A DNA stretch of 64,000 bases, taken from positions 1 through 64,000 of the forward strand of contig JADJZR010000012.1 in NCBI GenBank assembly GCA_016715645.1, read 5' to 3'. The position numbers and the translations under genes were made by a program. Below, one piece after another: positions 44,236 to 52,247 of this stretch. Origin of the DNA: Elusimicrobiota bacterium (GTDB lineage: Bacteria > Elusimicrobiota > Elusimicrobia > FEN-1173). Positions within the stretch are counted from its first letter, which is position 1. Each line of letters starts with the position of its first letter. Below the pieces are notes generated by a model, which saw nothing but the letters and a program-made list of their open reading frames with translations, made no database searches and was not told where the DNA came from.

Positions 44236-44384
44236 GCCTAGGCGCAATGCCGGTCAGTTAAGCGTAGATGCCCGATTTATCGGGCGGTTTTAATGTCGAT
44301 AAAACAATTCAACCGATTTAAAAGGCGCCCCATGAATGGGGCAACTACAAACCGGGCCTTAACTGACTGGCCTTGGGCCTAGGC
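44236..44384. mobile_element. MITE-like element with 27-bp terminal inverted repeats
   Basis: Arms GCCTAGGCGCAATGCCGGTC... (44236-44262) and ...GACTGGCCTTGGGCCTAGGC (ending 44384) pair at 24 of 27 positions. The inside has two tight hairpins, GCCCGAT-TT-ATCGGGC (about 44269-44284) and GCCCCAT-GA-ATGGGGC (about 44327-44342). No ORF. It sits between the ends of two convergent genes, so the hairpins may also end transcription. Confidence 0.7.
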
Positions 44385-44397
44385 GGGGTGACGTTCG

Positions 44398-46068
44398 TTA
44401 TCTCATCAACAGCAACACCAGCGCCTGGGTGGACAGTACTCGCAACAGCATGGTGAGCGGATACACCGTGGCGTACGACAGGGACGGCAGTTCCGATCCC
44501 AAATAGGTGTTGGCGAACGCGAGAGCGGGTGGGTCGGTCATGCCGCCGGCCAACACTCCGCACAGTGCGGTGAAGTTAATCTTGTAAAACAGGCGCGCTA
44601 AGCTCCCAACGATCAGGAGCGGGACAAGCGTGATGGTTGCACCCCACAGGATCCACGCTATTCCGTCACCGGACAGAACCGTGGACACGAACCGTCCTCC
44701 CGACTTCAATCCCACACAGGCCAAAAAAAGGGCGATGCCCAGTTCCCGAATCATCAGGTTGGCCGGCACAGGCATGGACCATACCAGATTTTTCCATTGG
44801 CCTAGCCGCGACAAGGCAATCGCCACGACCAGCGGTCCGCCCGCCAATCCCAGGCGAACAGGCGCCGGCAATCCCGGCAGGGCCACCGGGATGCTTCCAA
44901 AAAACACACCCACGGCGATTCCCACCAACAGGGGCACAATTTGAGGATCGTTAAGATCTTTTGGCGAGTTACCCAAATCGACAGAGGCTTCCGCGATGGC
45001 ATCGGGTTCGCCCACTAAAACCAAGGTATCGCCGAATTTAAGGGACAAATCGTTGCGGGCGGCTAATTCCAGGTTCATTCGTGTCAAACGCGTGGCCGTA
45101 ACGCCAAACCGTTTGGGCAACGCCAGCTCCTCGAGGGTTTTTCCCAGCACTTTTTTATTGGTCACCACCACCCGTTGGGAGGTGATGGGGCTGTCCAGTT
45201 CTCTTAAATCAACGTCCGAAATGCGTCCGACAATTTTTGCCAAGCGGTCCAACCTTTCTTTCGGGCCCACGGCCAAGATCACGTCGCCGGTCGCCAATGT
45301 GGTCGACGCGTGGGCCACACGGACGACCCCGTCGTGCAAGACCCGGGATATCACAACGCCGCTTTCCGGAAAACCCGACATTCGTCCCAAGGGCAGGCCC
45401 ATCACGTCCGGGTTAGAGATTTCCAGGTTGACCGAATGCAGTTTGGGCGCGTGGGTTTGCTGGGATTGGGAAAAAGAATCCAATTCTATTTCCGGTCGAA
45501 CGCGGAACATCCTCTTTAAAATCAGCATGGCCAAAATAATGCCGATCACGCCAAACGGATACGCCACGGCATAACCCAATCCAGGCACTTTTACCATTTC
45601 CGACGCGGGCCCCACCACGTCGCGCAGGGCCTGTTGGGCGGCGCCCAGACTGGGCGTGTTGGTGGTGGCCCCGGCCAGAACGCCGACCGCCGCGTGAATG
45701 GGAAGTTTCCCAACGAAGTGGGCAACCAAAGTCATGGCGACACCCAACAATACCACCGACGCGGCCATGATGTTCAAACCCAACCCGCCCTTGCGCAACG
45801 ACGCAAAAAAGCCAGGCCCCACCTGGATCCCAATGGCGTAGACGAACAGGATCAGCCCGAACTCCCGCATGAATTCCAACACGTGCTCGTCAATAGTCGT
45901 GCCAAAATGGGCAAACAGAAGGCCGGTGAACAACACGCCCGCGATGCCCACGTTCACACCGAAAAGTTTAAAGTGGCCCAGGTAAAGACCGATTCCAGCC
46001 ACCAGGCACAGCACCATGACCGCGTGAGGAACGGTCGTGGGGTCCAGCAAGGTCGCAAAGAGGTTCAT
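44398..46068 (-). CDS. AspT/YidE-type transporter (aspartate:alanine exchanger family) with RCK_C domains
   Basis: 556 residues from the ATG at 46066-46068, which has TAGGAGA upstream on the minus strand; a longer frame (to 46152) is rejected. Two membrane halves of about five helices each carry the duplicated family core (LVAGIGLYLGHFKLFGVN, and later LVGIAVGVFFGSIP with GTTIDEHVLEFMREFGLILF). Two TrkA-C (RCK_C) domains lie between them (VVISRVLHDGVVRVAHAS; GVTATRLTRMNLELAARNDL). The second half repeats GLKSGGRFV and ALCGVLAGGMTDPPALAFAN. Members exchange aspartate/alanine or other dicarboxylates and can drive proton-motive force. Eight bases follow the previous gene, so it shares an operon with the CopD-like protein. 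Confidence 0.88.
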   Translation of the reverse strand: MNLFATLLDPTTVPHAVMVLCLVAGIGLYLGHFKLFGVNVGIAGVLFTGLLFAHFGTTIDEHVLEFMREFGLILFVYAIGIQVGPGFFASLRKGGLGLNIMAASVVLLGVAMTLVAHFVGKLPIHAAVGVLAGATTNTPSLGAAQQALRDVVGPASEMVKVPGLGYAVAYPFGVIGIILAMLILKRMFRVRPEIELDSFSQSQQTHAPKLHSVNLEISNPDVMGLPLGRMSGFPESGVVISRVLHDGVVRVAHASTTLATGDVILAVGPKERLDRLAKIVGRISDVDLRELDSPITSQRVVVTNKKVLGKTLEELALPKRFGVTATRLTRMNLELAARNDLSLKFGDTLVLVGEPDAIAEASVDLGNSPKDLNDPQIVPLLVGIAVGVFFGSIPVALPGLPAPVRLGLAGGPLVVAIALSRLGQWKNLVWSMPVPANLMIRELGIALFLACVGLKSGGRFVSTVLSGDGIAWILWGATITLVPLLIVGSLARLFYKINFTALCGVLAGGMTDPPALAFANTYLGSELPSLSYATVYPLTMLLRVLSTQALVLLLMR

Positions 46069-46076
46069 GGTATCTC

Positions 46077-46559
46077 CTAAAAAGAAATATGCCGTAACCC
46101 CGCCGCGCACGCTACCACGGTTAAGGTCACAGCGATATGGATCCGCGCCCAAAAAATCATTTGGGTGGCGGCCGATTTAAATTCAGGGCTTTCGGGGCGA
46201 TCGCTTAACCGGGCCAGGGCGGGGCCCCATTTGCGATCGTGCAAAACACCCAACACCAGCGAAAGGGCCAGCAGTCCCATTTTGATGGAGAGCAGTCGGC
46301 CGTAGGAGGTGCTCAAAAAGGAGTCGGCGGAACTAATAAAAACGTAACGCACGTGGTAAAGGCCCGTGAACAACAGAAGGGCCAAGGCGACGTGACTGAG
46401 CCGCTTATACCGTTGAGCCACGGCGATCGTTAAAGGCATACGCTGGGGCGCGGCCAGTTGCCGCCGTGCCACCGGGCCTAAAACCAACGCCAGAAAAAGC
46501 TGGCCGCCCACCCAAAACATGGCCGACGCGATGTGCAAGAAATGGATGAAAATGTCCAT
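46077..46559 (-). CDS. CopD-like four-helix membrane protein
   Basis: 160 residues with four predicted membrane helices. The start MDIFIHFLHIASAMFWVGGQ and the His positions in HFLHIAS, LSHVAL and IHIAV are typical of CopD/DUF4149-type proteins, some of which bind haem or copper. An AGGAG-like site (GGAGATCTTC) precedes it. It lies between the radical SAM gene and the antiporter in one minus-strand operon. The role is not clear. Confidence 0.75.
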   Translation of the reverse strand: MDIFIHFLHIASAMFWVGGQLFLALVLGPVARRQLAAPQRMPLTIAVAQRYKRLSHVALALLLFTGLYHVRYVFISSADSFLSTSYGRLLSIKMGLLALSLVLGVLHDRKWGPALARLSDRPESPEFKSAATQMIFWARIHIAVTLTVVACAAGLRHISF

Positions 46560-46588
46560 GAAGATCTCCTCTGTGTTGACTGTGGTTC

Positions 46589-47839
46589 TCAGTAAACGAA
46601 TTCGCGGATGTCGTAGAGGGCTCGGCGTTCTCCTCGGGGGGGAACCAGGGCCTCCAGGCTTCGCCGTTGGGCCGCCATTTCTTCCTCAGAAAGGGCCTCG
46701 CGGCCGGCGGCCTGCGCTGTTCGCGTTCCGTCGGCCCCGGGGGCCGAAAAAAGCGGTGAAAAATACACCATATCGCCGGGGCCCAAATTGGCGTTGCGTA
46801 AGAGAGCCGCCGTTTCCCGCACGTGTTCGTCGGCCCCCGCGCGACCGCCGGCGCCCAACAACACAATAAAGCCCACCGCCATGCCCGCACCTTTCAGCTT
46901 GAGCGCTCCCTCCGCGGCCAGTTCAGCTGAACCCCATTTGTTCAACTGACGCCGGATCGCGTCGGACCCGCTTTCCACTCCCAGATACGCCCGTCGGTAT
47001 CCGGTTCGCGCCAAGACTTGAAGATCCGCCGCGGACCAGGCCGCGAGCCGGGCCGGGTCGGCAAACGAATACAGGCCTCCCACGCCGTCGTCTTGGGCTT
47101 GGGCCAAGTGAGGGAACCGATCGGCCAACTCTTGCGCCACAGGGATCAACACGCTTGGGGGCGCCTGAAACGCGTTGGCGTCGCCCAAAAAAATTGAACA
47201 CCGCCCCGCCAAGGCGGGCCCCAAAAAAGATTCGGCGTTGTCCACGTGACGGCGAATTTCGTCCAGTGTCCTGACTCGAGAAGGACGACCGGCGTAAAAA
47301 TCACAAAAAGAGCATTTGTTCCACGCGCATCCTTCCGAAATCTGAACGACCAACGACAAATACTGATCCGGCGGAAGAATGCCGATGGGGTTCCACACTT
47401 TGGCAAACCGTCCAACGTCAGTTGTCCACGCCCGGACTATCCCCTGAACCAAAAAATCCAAGTGGGCTTCCAGATCGTCTCGGTTGAACTCCTCGTCACG
47501 CCCCCGCACAAAACGGCGAATCGATGGGCGGTTGTTCTCATCCGATAGATGGTCCCGGCACAGGTTTAACAAATCCATCAGCCGATATCGCAATTGGTAC
47601 TGCTCGGTTTTTGAAAGAATCCGAATGTGTCGACGGGCTTCCCCCGCCGCCGGCCAAACCCACTTTTTTTCCACGCAATGGCCGTCCAGACCGCGGGCGG
47701 TGTAAAGGCCGTTTTCGTAAAAACCTGTCGGCCGACCGGATCGATCGAACGTCAGGGTGGCGTGGGGAGAAATGACCAGGGAATAACTGGCCACGGTTTC
47801 CCCAAAGACAAGCGTTTCAATTCGGTCGGTAATGGGCAT
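46589..47839 (-). CDS. Radical SAM protein of unknown substrate
   Basis: 416 residues. The cluster motif is EGCAWNKCSFCDFYAG (CX4CX2C), near residue 178, of the GCxWNxCxFC type. A TIM-barrel follows with RRAYLGVESGSDAIRRQLNK, the typical SAM-binding strand of the Elp3/MiaB-like radical SAM group. An N-terminal extension of about 170 residues before the motif is unusual and shows no known domain. No auxiliary cluster motif is obvious at the C-terminus. It is the first gene of the minus-strand set and sits back to back with a frameshifted radical SAM gene on the plus strand. Confidence 0.85.
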   Translation of the reverse strand: MPITDRIETLVFGETVASYSLVISPHATLTFDRSGRPTGFYENGLYTARGLDGHCVEKKWVWPAAGEARRHIRILSKTEQYQLRYRLMDLLNLCRDHLSDENNRPSIRRFVRGRDEEFNRDDLEAHLDFLVQGIVRAWTTDVGRFAKVWNPIGILPPDQYLSLVVQISEGCAWNKCSFCDFYAGRPSRVRTLDEIRRHVDNAESFLGPALAGRCSIFLGDANAFQAPPSVLIPVAQELADRFPHLAQAQDDGVGGLYSFADPARLAAWSAADLQVLARTGYRRAYLGVESGSDAIRRQLNKWGSAELAAEGALKLKGAGMAVGFIVLLGAGGRAGADEHVRETAALLRNANLGPGDMVYFSPLFSAPGADGTRTAQAAGREALSEEEMAAQRRSLEALVPPRGERRALYDIREFVY

Positions 47840-47939
47840 GTTCGGAAGACGCTATTTTAGCTAATATCTGGACGAAATGAACGTTCCTTCCCCCGCTGTC
47901 GGAATTAATTCGATCGGTTCTTCCCGACAGGGTGCCCCG

Positions 47940-49042
47940 ATGCCGCCTCGATTGATTTTTTGGGGAAACCACGGCGGCATGCAATTTGCGATGTGTTCAT
48001 TGCCGTCGATTGGATGTGTTGGACCAGGTCAGTCGCGACGATCTGTCAACGGAAACCGCACAAGCCATGATCGCGGACATCGCTCAAAATTACAAGCCCA
48101 TTTTGGTGTTGTCGGGTGGGGAACCCTTGTTTCGCCCGGATATTTTGGAGCTGGCCATTTTTGCCCGGGATCGAGGCCTGCGCGTGGCGTTGGCCACTAA
48201 CGGCACCTTGGTCACTGCTGAAAAAGCCCGGGCCATTCGCGACGCCGGCGTGGCCCGCGTCAGCATTTCACTGGATGGGGCCCAGGCCGCCACGCACGAT
48301 CGGTTTCGTGGCGCCGGCCAGTTTGATCGGGCCCTGCAAGGATTTGACCATCTCAAACGCGAAGGCGTTTCCCTTCAAATCAATATGACTGTCACCCGTT
48401 TCAACGCCCACGAACTGCCGGACCTACGAAAAGGCGGTGGCTCGGGGCGCGGCCGCGCTTCATTTGTTCATGTTGGTGCCAGTGGGGTGCGGCGTGCAAA
48501 TCGCCGATTCCGATATGCTTCCGTCAGAAGAATACGAGAAGTGGCTTCATTGGTTTTTTGATCGGGAGATGGAACGAAAAATCGAACTGAAAGCCACCTG
48601 CGCGCCCCATTATTTTCGCATTGTCCGTCAGCGGTCCAAAGAAATCGGCGGGCTACCGCCCAGCCATCATCGGCAGGAGTCCAAAGGCGCGACCCATCCC
48701 CACCAGGCCCTTCACCAAACCACCAAAGGCTGTTTGGCGGGACAGGGCGTTTGCTTCGTTTCTCACACGGGCGAGGTGTTCCCGTGTGGCTATTTGCCCT
48801 TGACCGTCGGCAATATTCGAAGGACGAATTTTAAAACCTTGTGGGAAACGTCTCCTGTGTTTCAAAGTTTAAGGGATCCGTCCCAGTTGGAAGGCAAATG
48901 CGGGGTGTGTTCGTTCAAGTATGTGTGCGGCGGGTGTCGGGCTCGGGCGTATTATTCCCACGGCGATGCCCTGGCGGAAGAACCCCATTGCGTTTACCTT
49001 CCCCCCGGGTTTGAAGAAAGCGAAATTCCCGATCCGTTTTAA
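47940..49042 (+). pseudogene. Radical SAM/SPASM protein (AhbC/AhbD/NirJ-like), two frameshifts
   Basis: Three frames are needed. Frame one gives MPPRLIFW; after skipping one G in the GGGG at 47962-47965 the next frame reads ETTAACNLRCVHCRRLDV, the radical SAM CX3CX2C motif, then LSGGEPLFRP and SISLDGAQAATHDRFRG. Near 48425 a second +1 shift is needed to continue with YEKAVARGAAALHLF and the SPASM end: GCLAGQGVCFVSHTGEVFPC, CGVCSFKYVCGGC and a final Cys. The pattern matches enzymes of haem d1 / alternative haem synthesis (NirJ, AhbC, AhbD) and related SPASM peptides-modifying enzymes. The gene is either decayed or mis-sequenced. The domain content is otherwise complete. Confidence 0.8.
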
Positions 49043-49123
49043 TAGCTGTTCCACGCCCAGGATATGACGGGGATCATGGCGGACAGTGACCACAATATGC
49101 GACGATAGAGCCACGGGGGCGTT

Positions 49124-49744
49124 ATGGATAACCGGGGGCAATGGAGCCGTCGTGTTTACTTCTACCAACTTCGATCCCAGTTGGGTGAGGATCCGTTTGA
49201 GATTCTCACGCGGTTGACTCACCGCGTGTGGGTGACGTTGGAAAGAAATGTTCGCGACGTTGCCCTGGATCCTCATGTTTGGCCCGGCCTTTTTCAAACT
49301 TTCCGCGACATTTTCCTCAGCCGCCTTTCCTTTAGCCCCCAATGCGGGCGTGGCGAGGGATGTATGTCGGCGCCCTGCGTTTTGTGCGGCGAGCGACCTC
49401 ACACCCACGACGTATTGAAACGTGTACATATTTTGCAAACCCGCCAACCGCTCGATCGGTTTATGGACGCCGTCGCCGCCGCTTTGGTGCGCCGGTTACG
49501 AAATCGGGGGGTCGCGTTGTTCGCGCAAGGAAAGAATGCTCGTCGACATACGAGAGAGGGTTTGGTGGATGTTTTGAAAGATCACTTGTTCATGCGGGAA
49601 GCGTGCCAACAGTGTCCAGCGCGGATGATGGGGCCCGGCGAGCGGCGCCAGTATCCCCGGGATATTCTGGGTTATTCCTGGGGAGGACTGCGCCGAATCC
49701 GGCCGGGTGATCTTCCCCGGGTGGAGGAGTTGGAGGAGGCCTAG
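49124..49744 (+). CDS. Hypothetical Cys-rich protein
   Basis: 206 residues, no family recognised. The middle has a cysteine cluster that could bind zinc or an Fe-S cluster (PQCGRGEGC, APCVLCGE) and a later CQQCPARMMGPGE. The first 70 residues look helical (LGEDPFEILTRLTHRVWVTL). Codon third positions fit coding. The GGAGGAG at its 3' end provides the ribosome site for the next gene, which starts four bases after the stop, so co-expression with the stress protein is likely. An overlapping minus-strand frame is treated as a shadow. Confidence 0.55.
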   Translation: MDNRGQWSRRVYFYQLRSQLGEDPFEILTRLTHRVWVTLERNVRDVALDPHVWPGLFQTFRDIFLSRLSFSPQCGRGEGCMSAPCVLCGERPHTHDVLKRVHILQTRQPLDRFMDAVAAALVRRLRNRGVALFAQGKNARRHTREGLVDVLKDHLFMREACQQCPARMMGPGERRQYPRDILGYSWGGLRRIRPGDLPRVEELEEA

Positions 49745-49747
49745 CGT

Positions 49748-50614
49748 ATGAAAATTCTTCTGGCGGTGGATGGGTCTGTCCATTCCCGATGGGCGGAGGG
49801 CCTTTTGGCTCAGGTCACAGGGCCAGGGCACAGCGTGGAGGTGTTGGTTGTGGGTCCCGTTGTGCCCACGGGATCTTCGGTGGGGGCCGCGTTGGCCGAC
49901 GGGTTGCGTAAAAGCGGGCAGGGGTTGGTCGACACCGTGGCCAAAAGCCTTTCCCCTCGATACAAAACCACCGGGCGGGTTTTGGTTTCCCATGATGTCG
50001 CCGGGACTCTTTTGGACCGGGCTCGGGCGATTCGGGCCGAATTGATCGTTCTGGGGGCGCGCGGCCTTTCGCCGCTCAAACAATTTTTGCTGGGAAGCGT
50101 TTCCAACAAGGTGGCCCGCCACGCCGAATGTTCCGTTTTGATCGCGCACCGCAAACCGTCTAAAAAACCCTCTCTGCTGTGTCCGATCGACGGTTCCCCC
50201 GCCGACCGTCGAACCGCGGACTTTTTGCGTCGGTTGGGGACACCCGAGAAGGCACCGGTCACGTTGTTTCACGTGGTGGCCGACCCCGTGGCGCTGTGGA
50301 TACCGGAAACGGGGTTCCCGGGTGGATACGGCAACGTGGTCGCGTACAAAGAGTCCCTGGACGCCCTGCGCCGACGGGGAAAAACCTTGCTGGCGAGGGC
50401 GAGGGATCAATGGGCCCGGCGGTTTTCATCTGTTAAGGCCCTTCTTCGTGAAGGGTACCCATCGAGCGAAATTTTGCACGTTGCCCAGTCCGGGCGTTTC
50501 GGGCTGGTGGTGTTGGGGCGGCGGGGGATGGGCCGGGTGGACCGGTTTTTCATGGGCAGTGTGTCGCAAAAAGTATCGTCGTATGCGCCCTGCGGGGTTT
50601 TAGTGGTTCATTGA
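49748..50614 (+). CDS. Tandem universal stress protein (two UspA domains)
   Basis: 288 residues with two Usp domains. Each has the ATP-binding loop: LGARGLSPLKQFLLGSVSN (about 110) and LGRRGMGRVDRFFMGSVSQK (about 257), the G-2x-G-9x-G-S pattern of nucleotide-binding UspA. The first strand of each domain is present (KILLAVDGSVHS; PSLLCPIDGSPAD). It is likely a cytoplasmic ATP-binding stress protein. It leads a short operon with the kinase-like and ACT genes. Confidence 0.92.
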   Translation: MKILLAVDGSVHSRWAEGLLAQVTGPGHSVEVLVVGPVVPTGSSVGAALADGLRKSGQGLVDTVAKSLSPRYKTTGRVLVSHDVAGTLLDRARAIRAELIVLGARGLSPLKQFLLGSVSNKVARHAECSVLIAHRKPSKKPSLLCPIDGSPADRRTADFLRRLGTPEKAPVTLFHVVADPVALWIPETGFPGGYGNVVAYKESLDALRRRGKTLLARARDQWARRFSSVKALLREGYPSSEILHVAQSGRFGLVVLGRRGMGRVDRFFMGSVSQKVSSYAPCGVLVVH

Positions 50615-50635
50615 CGGATACTCAAGGAGACGGCC

Positions 50636-51349
50636 ATGGGATCGACAGCTCCTCTCGAACGGTTTTTGGCGGCCGCGGCAAAAATGTTTCCGGAATCGAA
50701 ATCGTCCGGAGCCAGCGGGGTCCCGTTCGTCACCATCTCCCGCCAGGCGGGGGCGGGAGGGCACGTGTTGGCGCGGGCGCTGTTGGACCGCACCCTCGAA
50801 GCGCGGCCCAAAGCCCTGTTCGAGGGCTGGAGTTTGTTCGACGAACGGCTCGCTGAAATGGTGGCCGAAAATCCCGCGTTGAAAGTGTCTTTGAGGGGCT
50901 TGGCCGAAGAAGAGTTCGCGTCGGATATTCAAGACATGGTGTCGTCGTGGATAGGGGGGTTGTCGCCCCAATCGGTCGTGGTCGCCCACTTGTTTAAAGT
51001 CATTCGTGGACTGGCGCAACAGGGCAAAGTCATTATTGTCGGCCGGGCCGGAGCGTGTTTAACCCGGACCCTGCCTCTGGGTGTTCATCTTCGGTTGATG
51101 GCGCCGTTGGACGTGCGGGTTCGGCGCGTCCGAGCCGTTTTGGGGTCGTCGGAAAAGGAAGCCAGACGGGTGGTGGCCGACCGCGATCGCGCCCGGGCGG
51201 CGTTGGTGAAAACGTATTTTCACCGGGATATCGACGATCCTTTGTTGTACGACCTGGTGTGGAACACCGACACCGTGCCGGTCGAAGTGGTTGCGTCCAC
51301 CACGTTGCGCGCCGTGGAATCCCTGGCCCGGCGGGGGAGGCGGGTGTGA
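50636..51349 (+). CDS. Cytidylate kinase-like P-loop family protein
   Basis: 237 residues. The segment PFVTISRQAGAGGHVLARAL is the modified P-loop of the cytidylate kinase-like family (PF13189 type), followed by the conserved VIIVGRAGACLTRTLP and the lid Arg-rich stretch VRVRRVRAVL ... DRDRARAALVKTYFHRD. Members bind nucleotides; the physiological substrate is usually unknown. An AAGGAGA site precedes the ATG. The stop overlaps a GTG that opens the next small ORF. Confidence 0.85.
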   Translation: MGSTAPLERFLAAAAKMFPESKSSGASGVPFVTISRQAGAGGHVLARALLDRTLEARPKALFEGWSLFDERLAEMVAENPALKVSLRGLAEEEFASDIQDMVSSWIGGLSPQSVVVAHLFKVIRGLAQQGKVIIVGRAGACLTRTLPLGVHLRLMAPLDVRVRRVRAVLGSSEKEARRVVADRDRARAALVKTYFHRDIDDPLLYDLVWNTDTVPVEVVASTTLRAVESLARRGRRV

Positions 51350-51552
51350 CCAAAACCAAGTCTGGGCCTTTGCCGTCGGGCGTGTTTCTTCCGGGGGACG
51401 ATCTGATGGCTTATTTTGATCGCCATGGAGATGTGGGGGCGATGTTTGATCGGGTTCATGCCCACTTTTTTGATAGTCTGGGCCGTCAAGAGATTACCGT
51501 GGATCGACAGCTTCGAAAAGGAGGTCGCCATGATCAAAGCCACTCTCGGTAA
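51346..51552 (+). CDS. Small hypothetical ORF overlapping its neighbours
   Basis: 68 residues from a GTG that overlaps the kinase-like stop (GTGA), with GGGGAGG just upstream. The sequence (VTKTKSGPLPSGVFLPGDD, DVGAMFDRVHAHFFDSLG) is unlike anything I know. Its last 23 bases overlap the start of the ACT gene. The overlap geometry and ribosome site argue for a real gene, the short length against. Confidence 0.45.
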   Translation: MTKTKSGPLPSGVFLPGDDLMAYFDRHGDVGAMFDRVHAHFFDSLGRQEITVDRQLRKGGRHDQSHSR

Positions 51553-51940
51553 AGAAATTGTGATCAAACGATTGAACGAAATCGGCGCGTTGGCCGATAT
51601 CGTTAAGATCATCGCCGAAAAGGGCGTGAGCATTTTGGCTGTCAGCGCGTGGGTGGAAGGGCCCGACGGCGTGTTTCGGTTCCTGGTGGATGACGAACTG
51701 CGGGCCGCCGATGCTTTGCGGGCCAAGAATTGCAATGTCCGCGAAGGACACGTGGTCTTGGCTGAGGTGCCCCATAAGCCGGGCATGTTGCGGTTGCTGA
51801 CTGAAAAAATGAAAGGGGCCGGCATCGACCTTCACCACCTCTATGCTTCGGCCGCGCTCGACCAATCCAAGTGCCTGGTGGTGTTCTCAAGCGCCGACAA
51901 CCAAAAAGCCATGGTGGTTCTCAACCAGTCCGCCCACTGA
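51530..51940 (+). CDS. ACT-domain protein (two ACT repeats)
   Basis: 136 residues from ATG 51530, which has a perfect AAAGGAGG site. The first ACT domain begins IKRLNEIGALADIVKIIAEK and the second EVPHKPGMLRLLTEKMKGAG, each with the Gly before the first helix that contacts ligand. Stand-alone double-ACT proteins bind amino acids and regulate partner enzymes or gene expression. It is the last gene of the stress operon and is followed by a strong terminator. Confidence 0.87.
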   Translation: MIKATLGKEIVIKRLNEIGALADIVKIIAEKGVSILAVSAWVEGPDGVFRFLVDDELRAADALRAKNCNVREGHVVLAEVPHKPGMLRLLTEKMKGAGIDLHHLYASAALDQSKCLVVFSSADNQKAMVVLNQSAH

Positions 51941-51959
51941 ACGGAAGTTCTGTCCGGCG

Positions 51960-52007
51960 CCGGCCCTTCATTCCCCCAGGGGGGAGGAAGGGCCGGTTCT
52001 TTTTTTA
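51960..52007 (+). terminator. Strong intrinsic terminator
   Basis: CCGGCCCTTC (51960-51969) pairs with GAAGGGCCGG (51987-51996), with an inner C5/G run, followed by TTCTTTTTTT. It lies 20 bases after the ACT gene. Confidence 0.92.
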
Positions 52008-52039
52008 GAAGGGTGGCCCTATAAAACCCAAAAGATCAC

Positions 52040-52150
52040 GTAACTTTTTCCCTCACCCTACCCTCTCCCAAGAAGAGAGGGAAAACCCTTGGTTTCCTTC
52101 TCCTCTTGGGAGAAGGTGGCCCGACGGGCCGGATGAGGGGTTCACCAAAG
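52040..52150. repeat. Dispersed palindromic repeat, copy 4
   Basis: Same family as 24262-24396. The left end GTAAC then TTTTTCCCTCACCCTACC, the CCCTCTCC/GAGAGAGGG hairpin with one change, and the second hairpin CCTTCTCCTCTTGGGAGAAGG in parts. The right end carries GGCCGGATGAGGGG then a TTCACC-AAAGT-GGTGAA hairpin. The terminal arms are decayed. The stretch 52151-52247 has no gene and probably holds the hflX promoter (TAGAAT at 52236-52241). Confidence 0.75.
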
Positions 52151-52247
52151 TGGTGAAAAATGCTCCATCAAGCATTGGGCATTATCTGATGCTTTTCTAT
52201 AAAAACAATGTCTTTCTTTCGTTTTCAAGATTGGCTAGAATAGGAGT

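Noticed and set aside
46069..46152. 28-residue N-terminal extension of the AspT-like transporter
   Set aside because: It overlaps the upstream gene, has no ribosome site and is not hydrophobic, while ATG 46066-46068 has TAGGAGA.
48869..49447. Minus-strand ORF overlapping the SPASM gene end and the Cys-rich ORF
   Set aside because: It overlaps conserved SPASM codons and is less protein-like than the plus-strand frame.
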